Below are positions 8,674 to 13,266 of a stretch of DNA of 13,266 nucleotides, in pieces. The translations under genes were made by a program, and so were the position numbers. The DNA is from an uncultured Candidatus Pelagibacter sp. GTDB lineage: Bacteria; Pseudomonadota; Alphaproteobacteria; Pelagibacterales; Pelagibacteraceae. The first letter of the stretch is position 1, and the number at the start of each line of letters is the position of its first letter. The stretch is taken from NCBI GenBank assembly GCA_905612385.1, contig CAJQRR010000031.1, positions 1 through 13,266 of the forward strand, written 5' to 3'. The notes beneath the pieces are model-generated. The model did not search any database. It was not told where the DNA came from and saw only the letters and a program-made list of their open reading frames with translations.

Positions 8674-9005
8674 TGAGTCCAATAATTAAACTAAGTGATA
8701 ATGCTGCAAGTCGTATTAAAGAAATTATGTCTGGAATTGAATCAAGCTCAATAGGTGTCAGAGTTGCAGTTAAATCTGGTGGTTGTGCAGGCATGTCATA
8801 TGTAATGGAATATGCTAAAGAAGTTAATCCAACTGATGAAATTATCGAAGATAAGGGTGTAAAAGTTTTTGTGGATGCGGGAGCTGTAATGTATCTACTT
8901 GGAACTGAGATGGATTATAAAAAAGAGGACTTTTCTTCATCATTTGTGTTCAATAACCCTAATGAATCTGAGCGTTGTGGCTGTGGAGAATCCTTTAAAG
9001 TCTAA
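8673..9005 (+). CDS. sufA: A-type Fe-S carrier protein (SufA/IscA/ErpA family)
   Basis: HesB/IscA-fold carrier of 110 residues that receives a cluster from the scaffold and passes it to apo-proteins. The three cluster cysteines are present: Cys38 in KSGGCAGMSY, and Cys102 and Cys104 in the C-terminal RCGCGESFKV. The core IIEDKGVKVFVDAGAVMYLLGTEMDY is typical. It is the last gene of the suf block, with its ATG overlapping the preceding stop (TAATG). Sequence alone does not separate SufA from IscA or ErpA; operon membership favours SufA. No terminator hairpin with a U-run follows it before the small broken ORF at 9064. Confidence 0.92.
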   Translation: MSPIIKLSDNAASRIKEIMSGIESSSIGVRVAVKSGGCAGMSYVMEYAKEVNPTDEIIEDKGVKVFVDAGAVMYLLGTEMDYKKEDFSSSFVFNNPNESERCGCGESFKV

Positions 9006-9014
9006 TATAACAAA

Positions 9015-9046
9015 TACGCATATCAGTATTGCAATTTACGCATATC
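9015..9046 (+). repeat. Direct repeat TACGCATATC with 22-bp period
   Basis: TACGCATATC occurs at 9015-9024 and again, exactly, at 9037-9046. The start-to-start distance is 22 bp, about two helical turns. The palindrome ATTGCAAT lies between them at 9028-9035. The block lies just downstream of sufA and upstream of the broken small gene at 9064. The arrangement resembles a two-site operator, but no known regulator motif was recognised. Confidence 0.5.
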
Positions 9047-9063
9047 TAAGGTAATAATCAGAT

Positions 9064-9235
9064 ATGAACAAATTTGAATTTAAAAATCTTGTTAAAACAT
9101 TAGAAAAGTCATTAAAAGAAAGAACATTTTTTTAAGACTCTTCGAACAGAAGTAAACACCGGCGCTAACGGCACACAAGACTATGTTGTTAAAAAGGGAA
9201 TTAACAAAGATAAAATAGCAACCACTAGACAGTAA
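9064..9235 (+). pseudogene. Small gene broken by +1 in a T7 run
   Basis: ATG at 9064 opens a 23-residue frame (MNKFEFKNLVKTLEKSLKER, then TFF) that stops at TAA 9133-9135 within and after seven consecutive T (9127-9133). The next frame runs from AAG at 9134 for 33 codons to TAA at 9233-9235. It encodes KTLRTEVNTGANGTQDYVVK followed by KGINKDKIATTRQ, and has no start codon of its own after a stop at 9113-9115. Removing one T joins the two into a 56-residue basic protein. The second part is locally richer in G+C and looks coding. It could be a recent pseudogene, a sequencing error in the homopolymer, or a gene expressed through slippage. I do not recognise the product. Confidence 0.55.
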
Positions 9236-9240
9236 TTATC

Positions 9241-10647
9241 TTAGCTACTGTAATACATCTCGAACTCAACAGGATGAGGCGCATGTTCAAATTTATGTAT
9301 CTCTTCAAATTTTAATGCAATGTAAGCATCAATTTGATCATCTGTAAATACACCACCTTCAGTTAAAAAATCTCTATCCTTATCTAAACTTTCCATAGCT
9401 TCTCTTAGGGAGCCACAAACAGTTGGGATATTTCTAACCTCTTCAGGAGGTAAATCATAAAGATCTTTATCAAAAGATTCACCTGGATGAATTTTATTTT
9501 TAATACCATCTAAGCCAGCCATAAGCATAGCAGCAAAAGTTAAGTAAGGGTTTCCCGATGCATCAGGAAATCTTATCTCACATCTAGCACCATTTTTATT
9601 TAAACTAATCGGTATTCTACAAGATGCAGATCTATTTCTTGCAGAGTAAGCTAACAGTACAGGAGCTTCAAATCCTGGAATTAATCTTTTGTAGCTATTT
9701 GTTGTAGAGTTTGAAAAAGCATTAATAGCTTTTGCATGTTTTAAAATACCACCAATATAATGTAATGCTGTTTCTGATAACCCAGCGTAAGCCTCACCAG
9801 AAAAAACAGGCTTATCATTTTTCCAAATTGATTGATGAATATGCATTCCAGAACCATTGTCACCAGCAACAGGCTTCGGCATAAACGTTGCTGTTTTCCC
9901 AAATGAATGAGAAACCATCTGAACTACATATTTATAAAGTTGAACATTATCTGCTGTTTCAACTAAAGTTCCAAAAACCATACCTAGCTCATGTTGACTT
10001 GGAGCAACTTCATGGTGATGTTTTTCAACTTTAACACCCACTTCTTTTAAACTTTTTAAATATTCACCTCTCATATCTTGTTCACTATCAACTGGAGGTA
10101 CTGGAAAATATCCACCTTTAACTGGAGGTCTATGACCCATATTTCCATTAGCATATGCAGTCCCAGAATTATAAGGACCTTCTTTGCTGTCTATTATAAA
10201 ACCAGTATTATTTGGATCATTATTAATTCTAACATCGTCAAAAACAAAAAATTCTGGTTCAGGACCAAAAAATGCTTTGTCACCAACACCAGATTTTTTT
10301 AAATATTCTTCTGCTTTTTTAGCTGTTCCTCTTGGGTCTCTTTCGTAAGGAGATCTTTTAACTGCATCCAAAATATCACAAAAAAGTATCAAAGTGTTAT
10401 GAGAAGTAAAAGGATCCATAACAAGTCTTGAAGTATCTGGCTTTAAAATCATGTCTGACTCGTTGATAGCTTTCCAACCAGCTATAGATGAACCATCAAA
10501 AAATACACCCTCATTAAGCATTTCTTCATCAACAATCGTATGGTCCATAGTTAAATGTTGAAGTTTTCCTCTAGGATCAGTAAATCTTAAATCAATAAAT
10601 TCAACTTCTTTATCTTTAATAAATTTTAATACATTGCTAGCTATCAT
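9241..10647 (-). CDS. glnA: Type I glutamine synthetase
   Basis: Dodecameric cytoplasmic enzyme making glutamine from glutamate, ammonia and ATP, the main ammonia-assimilation step. The 468-residue protein has the usual GSI length. Motifs in order are the beta-grasp latch [13 protein letters not shown] (DGSS about 52-55), [10 protein letters not shown], the metal/glutamate region [39 protein letters not shown] and PDASGNPYL. Tyr397 in DLYDLPPEE is the tyrosine adenylylated in enteric-type GS, at the same number as in E. coli. The start has a good ribosome site (AGAGGA at 10656-10651). It is convergent with the suf block and divergent from the YbaK-like gene. Whether GlnE or PII exists cannot be told from this window. 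Confidence 0.98.
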   Translation of the reverse strand: MIASNVLKFIKDKEVEFIDLRFTDPRGKLQHLTMDHTIVDEEMLNEGVFFDGSSIAGWKAINESDMILKPDTSRLVMDPFTSHNTLILFCDILDAVKRSPYERDPRGTAKKAEEYLKKSGVGDKAFFGPEPEFFVFDDVRINNDPNNTGFIIDSKEGPYNSGTAYANGNMGHRPPVKGGYFPVPPVDSEQDMRGEYLKSLKEVGVKVEKHHHEVAPSQHELGMVFGTLVETADNVQLYKYVVQMVSHSFGKTATFMPKPVAGDNGSGMHIHQSIWKNDKPVFSGEAYAGLSETALHYIGGILKHAKAINAFSNSTTNSYKRLIPGFEAPVLLAYSARNRSASCRIPISLNKNGARCEIRFPDASGNPYLTFAAMLMAGLDGIKNKIHPGESFDKDLYDLPPEEVRNIPTVCGSLREAMESLDKDRDFLTEGGVFTDDQIDAYIALKFEEIHKFEHAPHPVEFEMYYSS

Positions 10648-10695
10648 AGTTCCTCTCTTTTTAAATTTTGTAGCTTATTATTAACAAATCTTTTT

Positions 10696-10711
10696 CAAAC
10701 AATATTGCTTG
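10696..10711. promoter_or_regulatory. Imperfect palindrome upstream of glnA
   Basis: CAAACAATATTGCTTG pairs with itself at all but one base pair (CAA, one mismatch, then CAATATTG, then TTG). It lies about 49-64 bp before the glnA start in the glnA/ybaK divergent spacer. It has the size and symmetry of a dimer-binding site, but does not match an NtrC or other operator I can name. Confidence 0.35.
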
Positions 10712-10760
10712 ATTAATAAATATCACCTATGCGTTTTTTACATATGAATTACAACATTAT

Positions 10761-10775
10761 TTGCTAAATTAGCAA
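10761..10775. promoter_or_regulatory. Perfect 7-bp inverted repeat in the glnA/ybaK divergent region
   Basis: TTGCTAA (10761-10767), one A, then TTAGCAA (10769-10775). It lies 18 bp before the YbaK-like gene's ATG and 114 bp before glnA, in the only non-coding gap (146 bp) between two divergent genes. It could be an operator acting on either gene. No promoter with both a good -35 and a good -10 was found in this spacer. Confidence 0.4.
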
Positions 10776-10793
10776 TCAATTGTTAGTTGAAAT

Positions 10794-11273
10794 ATGAGCT
10801 TATTAGACAAAGAACCAGTTAAAAGAGCGGAAAAATTTCTTAAAGGTTTTGACCAATCCTTGGAAGTTATCGTACTGGAGAATTCAGCCAGAACAGCAAA
10901 AGATGCAGCAATAGCTTTAGGTTGTGATGTGGGTGCAATAGTTAAGAGTTTATTATTTAAAACTGGGGATAATTTTACCTTGTGTTTAGTGGCAGGTGAC
11001 AAGAGATGCTCATTAAATAAATTAAAAAAGATTAAAGATGAAAAGGATATTTCAATGGCATCTCCAGAACAAGTTAAAACTCAAACTGGATATACAATAG
11101 GTGGTGTATCCCCAATTGGCCATTTAGAAAAAATCGAAATTATAATAGACAATTCCTTAAAAAGGTTTAATGAACTGTTTGCTGCAGCGGGACATCCAAA
11201 CTGCGTTTTTAAGATTAATTTTAAAAATATTCAAAAAATTACAAATGGAAAAGTTGAAGATATAATTGAATGA
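10794..11273 (+). CDS. YbaK/EbsC-family aminoacyl-tRNA deacylase
   Basis: Stand-alone editing-domain protein of 159 residues, related to ProX/YbaK and the INS domain of prolyl-tRNA synthetase; such proteins hydrolyse mischarged tRNA, for example Cys- or Ala-tRNA(Pro). It shows the domain order VLENSARTAKDAAIALGC, then the conserved Lys51 in GAIVKSLLFK, the strand TLCLVAGDKRCSLNKLK, the loop YTIGGVSPIGH (GGVSPIGH at 102-109), and FAAAGHPNCVFKI. The exact mischarged substrate cannot be told from the sequence. The last codons overlap the following transporter gene by 4 bp (ATGA), so the two are translated from one message. It starts 147 bp from the divergent glnA start. Confidence 0.87.
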   Translation: MSLLDKEPVKRAEKFLKGFDQSLEVIVLENSARTAKDAAIALGCDVGAIVKSLLFKTGDNFTLCLVAGDKRCSLNKLKKIKDEKDISMASPEQVKTQTGYTIGGVSPIGHLEKIEIIIDNSLKRFNELFAAAGHPNCVFKINFKNIQKITNGKVEDIIE

Positions 11274-12157
11274 GACAGCCTAAATTAATTGATTATACTT
11301 TATTAGTAATTTTATCTTTAATATGGGCTTCAGCTTTTTTTAATATAAAAATTGCAACAGAATCCTTTGGTCCTATTACAATTGCTTTCTTAAGAGTTTT
11401 TTTTGGATCAATTCCAGTACTATTATTATGTTTTTATAAAAAAATTAAAATAGAAGCTTTTTCAAAAGATTGGTATTGGTTTGCTATAATTGGATTTGTA
11501 AATTTGGTACTACCATTTTTTTTAATTGCCTATGGTGTAAAATCGGTTCAAAGTAATTTAGCAGCAATATTAATGTCAACAACACCATTAAGCTCAACTG
11601 TGTTAGGACATTTTTTTACTAAAAATGAAAAATTTGACTTTATCAAAACATTTGGAATATTGATAGGATTTTCAGGAATTATCTATTTATTCTCTGACAA
11701 TTTTTTAATTAATGATAATAATTTTTTCTCTGCATTAATGATTTTACTTGGATCAACTTGTTATGTCATAGGTGGAGTTTTAACTCTTAAAATCAGTGAT
11801 AAAAAAAATGAAAATGTAACTGGATCTATATTAATCTGGGCTATAATAATTTTGATACCATTGGTTTCTTTTATAGAAAAACCTTGGCAAACAATCCCAT
11901 CAATAGAATCAAGTATTTCAGTTGTTTATCTGGGGCTTGTATCTACAGGGTTAGCTTGGTTGCTTAGATTTAGAATTTTAAAGAACAATGGACTAATATT
12001 TCAGTCTCAAGTTTCTTATTTAATACCTATTTTTGGAATTATATTAAGTTATATATTTTTAGATGAATTAATTACTGATAAAGTTTTAACTTCATTGTTA
12101 GCAGTTCTAGTTGGGCTTTATTTTGTAAAAAAAGCAGGAAATAAAAAAATTACTTAA
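11270..12157 (+). CDS. EamA/DMT-superfamily permease
   Basis: Inner-membrane protein of 295 residues with about ten hydrophobic helices in two repeated EamA halves. The first half starts at LLVILSLIWASAFFNIKIA and includes PITIAFLRVFFGSIPVLLL and VQSNLAAILMSTTPL. The second half starts near FFSALMILLGSTCYVIGGVL and includes VVYLGLVSTGLAWLLRF and SYLIPIFGIILSYIFL. The short charged tail (KKAGNKKIT) is typical of a cytoplasmic C-terminus. DMT proteins commonly export amino acids, nucleobases or other metabolites; the substrate here is unknown. Its ATG overlaps the YbaK-like gene by 4 bp, and its stop overlaps the convergent methyltransferase gene by 8 bp. Confidence 0.9.
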   Translation: MRQPKLIDYTLLVILSLIWASAFFNIKIATESFGPITIAFLRVFFGSIPVLLLCFYKKIKIEAFSKDWYWFAIIGFVNLVLPFFLIAYGVKSVQSNLAAILMSTTPLSSTVLGHFFTKNEKFDFIKTFGILIGFSGIIYLFSDNFLINDNNFFSALMILLGSTCYVIGGVLTLKISDKKNENVTGSILIWAIIILIPLVSFIEKPWQTIPSIESSISVVYLGLVSTGLAWLLRFRILKNNGLIFQSQVSYLIPIFGIILSYIFLDELITDKVLTSLLAVLVGLYFVKKAGNKKIT

Positions 12158-13058
12158 GTTTAGCGATCTCTCTGATATGTGCTGGTCTAGTTTCACAACA
12201 ACCCCCTAAAATAGTGGCACCAGCTTCTTGAAATTTCTTTGCGATTGAAGCCATTTTTTCTGGTATCAAATCCTTCCTGTGACCCAAAAATTCATTTGGG
12301 TTTCCAGTTTTACTCTTATTAAAATTATCAGTGTAACCTTTGTCAGGATTTGTTGTCATGAATCCATTAAGTTTAAAACCAAACGGAACACCTAAACTTT
12401 TTAATTCAGTGATATTTAGTTCGTAGTTTTCTGGTGATACACAAGAAAGTATTATTCCAAGTAAATTTTTATGATTTATTGTTGTGATAATTTCAGAAAT
12501 ATTTTCACCACTTGGTAATTTCACACCTTCTGATATATGAGCTCCAATTAAGTATGGTTTATTAAAGCTTTCTATAGCTTCTATTACTAACTTAAACTCT
12601 CTTACGCTACTTAATACATCAAAATAAAAAAAATCAATAAATGGATTAAGTAATTTTGCCTGATCATAAAAATTTTCTTTAATTACATCATCAGATCTTG
12701 TGTCTGCTTCATAGGTTAAATATTGAGGAGGCAATCCTCCGGCAACTAAAACATGTGGATTTAAATCTTTTGCTTTTTTAGCTATTTCACCAGCTTTTGT
12801 GTTTAAATATTCAAATTTATCCTCAACACCATTGTCTCTTAATCTCATCCTTCTTGTGGTAAATGTTGTTGTTACAATTATTTCAGCTCCAGAATTTATA
12901 AAATCTAGATGCGTATCAAGCAAAAGTTGATGATATTTTTCTTGCAATAATGCGTTAGCACTCCAAAGAGTTCCTTTCGCCTCTACGCCCCTTGCTAATA
13001 ATTCCTGACCCATTCCCCCATCTAGAACTCTTGTTTCTTTGAAAAAATTTATATCCAT
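12150..13058 (-). CDS. Zn-dependent homocysteine S-methyltransferase (BHMT/MmuM family)
   Basis: Cytoplasmic enzyme that methylates homocysteine to methionine. The 302-residue protein is a single TIM-barrel S-methyl_trans domain. It starts with VLDGGMGQELLARGV (11-25), has TTTFTTRRMRL after strand two, and carries the three zinc-thiolate ligands Cys206 (in LSCVSPENY), Cys287 and Cys288 (in GGCCETRPAHI). It lacks the cobalamin and folate domains of MetH, so the methyl donor should be betaine, S-methylmethionine or a related compound. In SAR11 relatives this type is usually called bhmT, but the donor cannot be read from the sequence. A strong ribosome site (AAGGAG) lies 5 nt before the ATG. The upstream leader folds into SAM-II/SAM-V-like pseudoknots, implying repression by SAM. 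Confidence 0.9.
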   Translation of the reverse strand: MDINFFKETRVLDGGMGQELLARGVEAKGTLWSANALLQEKYHQLLLDTHLDFINSGAEIIVTTTFTTRRMRLRDNGVEDKFEYLNTKAGEIAKKAKDLNPHVLVAGGLPPQYLTYEADTRSDDVIKENFYDQAKLLNPFIDFFYFDVLSSVREFKLVIEAIESFNKPYLIGAHISEGVKLPSGENISEIITTINHKNLLGIILSCVSPENYELNITELKSLGVPFGFKLNGFMTTNPDKGYTDNFNKSKTGNPNEFLGHRKDLIPEKMASIAKKFQEAGATILGGCCETRPAHIREIAKLK

Positions 13059-13067
13059 CTTTGCTCC

Positions 13068-13139
13068 TTACTTTTTTAGTGCTTTAGCTTTATGCCAGGT
13101 GCACAATATAGTCCAACTACCCTTACCAATTATCTTAAT
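13068..13139 (-). CDS. Candidate 23-codon leader ORF with an ATT start (uncertain)
   Basis: On the minus strand a frame opens at ATT 13139-13137, 5 nt after the AAAAAGG of the first pseudoknot, the spacing expected for a start codon. It runs IKIIGKGSWTILCTWHKAKA then LKK to TAA at 13070-13068. The AAGGAG of the methyltransferase overlaps that stop, so translation could be coupled. The frame remains open upstream to a TTG at 13169-13167, which would give 33 residues. Against it: the start is not standard, and the same bases form the second candidate aptamer, which may alone explain their conservation. I do not recognise the peptide. Confidence 0.25.
   Translation of the reverse strand: MKIIGKGSWTILCTWHKAKALKK
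13071..13122 (-). ncRNA. Second SAM-II/SAM-V-like pseudoknot next to the RBS
   Basis: Reading the minus strand, the parts are GGGT (13122-13119), a 14-nt loop ending CTATATT, GTGC (13104-13101), ACCT (13100-13097), a 14-nt loop, GCAC (13082-13079), then TAAAAAAG. GGGT pairs with ACCT (one G-U) and GTGC pairs with GCAC in the order of an H-type pseudoknot. This is the layout of the first element upstream, with 11 of 14 loop-1 positions alike. The methyltransferase ribosome site follows at once (GGAG at 13067-13064), so ligand binding could hide it. It is read as a second aptamer, possibly the SAM-V member of a tandem. Confidence 0.5.
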
Positions 13140-13144
13140 GATTT

Positions 13145-13187
13145 CCTTTTTAGCAGCTAATGCCTGCAATATGGATCAAACCGGCTA
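13145..13187 (-). ncRNA. SAM-II/SAM-V family riboswitch aptamer
   Basis: On the minus strand GCC (13185-13183) is followed by a 15-nt loop GGTTTGATCCATATT, GCA (13167-13165), GGC (13164-13162), a 6-nt loop, TGC (13155-13153) and TAAAAAGG (13152-13145). GCC/GGC and GCA/TGC make an H-type pseudoknot. The phrases TTTGA..CC.TATTGCA and GCTAAAAAGG are the conserved core that SAM-II and SAM-V aptamers share. These classes bind S-adenosylmethionine and are found before methionine-cycle genes in alphaproteobacteria and marine SAR11 relatives; the gene downstream is a homocysteine methyltransferase. Which of the two classes it belongs to needs a covariance model. Confidence 0.75.
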
Positions 13188-13192
13188 TGGAT

Positions 13193-13221
13193 AAATTACA
13201 CTTAACTTAATGATTTGTAAA
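13193..13221 (-). promoter_or_regulatory. Possible promoter of the methyltransferase leader
   Basis: On the minus strand TTTACA (13221-13216), a 17-bp spacer and TAATTT (13198-13193) could act as -35 and -10. The start of transcription would then be near 13187, immediately before the first pseudoknot strand at 13185. The -10 is weak (3 of 6 consensus bases), so the main support is the fit to the aptamer's 5' edge. Confidence 0.35.
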
Positions 13222-13266
13222 ACTATTTCTTAAATATAATTTTTACATTAAATGAAAAGGATCTTC

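Noticed and set aside
9229..9251. Inverted repeat ACAGTA (9229-9234) / TACTGT (9246-9251) spanning the broken small gene's stop and the glnA stop
   Set aside because: Only six AT-leaning pairs with an 11-nt loop and no U-run on either strand; too weak to call a terminator.
10078..10302. 74-codon plus-strand open frame inside glnA
   Set aside because: It is antisense to the conserved central part of glutamine synthetase and does not look like a protein.
10648..10793. Sigma54 promoter or glutamine/glycine riboswitch before glnA
   Set aside because: No GG-N10-GC type element and no conserved aptamer core could be seen on the glnA strand.
10769..11002. 77-codon minus-strand open frame over the YbaK-like gene
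   Set aside because: It is antisense to a clear YbaK-domain protein and has no motif of its own.
13144..13261. TCCTTTT (minus strand, from 13261) complementary to AAAAGGA of the first aptamer tail, as an anti-ribosome-site arm
   Set aside because: It lies about 100 nt upstream and above the likely transcription start; a 7-bp AT-rich match is expected by chance.
1..13266. CRISPR arrays, insertion sequences, tRNA or rRNA genes
   Set aside because: No regularly spaced repeats, transposase-like proteins, terminal inverted repeats or tRNA-like cloverleaf sequences were noticed; nearly all the window is housekeeping coding sequence.

Overview
The window is AT-rich DNA with very short intergenic gaps, overlapping start/stop codons and no mobile elements. 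Together with the gene set (a SUF iron-sulfur operon led by an Rrf2 regulator, type I glutamine synthetase, a homocysteine methyltransferase preceded by SAM-II/SAM-V-like RNA pseudoknots), this points to a streamlined marine alphaproteobacterium of the SAR11 clade (Pelagibacterales). That assignment is inferred from composition, gene content and the riboswitch type; no rRNA is present to prove it.

Layout: (1) 1-854, minus strand: 5' two thirds of tyrS, running off the left edge. (2) 902-2029, plus: anmK, divergent from tyrS and convergent (4 bp overlap) with (3) 2026-2682, minus: a small alpha/beta hydrolase. (4) 2766-9005, plus: an eight-gene Fe-S operon: iscR-like regulator, sufB, sufC, sufD, sufS, sufU, a DUF59/SufT gene and an A-type carrier. 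It is driven by a promoter whose -35 lies inside a near-consensus IscR type 1 operator. (5) 9006-9240: a short region with a direct repeat and a small ORF broken in a run of seven T. (6) 9241-10647, minus: glnA. (7) 10794-12157, plus: a YbaK-like aminoacyl-tRNA deacylase overlapping an EamA/DMT transporter. (8) 12150-13058, minus: a Zn-dependent homocysteine S-methyltransferase, with a 5' leader to about 13187 that can be folded into two successive SAM-II/SAM-V-like pseudoknots, the second ending beside the ribosome binding site.

How the parts work together: the Fe-S block is self-contained, with a cysteine desulfurase (SufS), sulfur acceptor (SufU), SufBCD scaffold/ATPase, maturation factor (SufT) and carrier (A-type). 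The Rrf2 protein carries three cysteines and a histidine suited to hold a cluster and probably represses the operon when clusters are plentiful. Methionine synthesis from homocysteine is probably controlled by SAM through the leader RNA.

The points most worth a second look are the tandem pseudoknot leader with an overlapping 23-codon reading frame that would need an ATT start, the frame-broken small gene at 9064-9235, and the IscR-type operator. Most of the rest is ordinary housekeeping.
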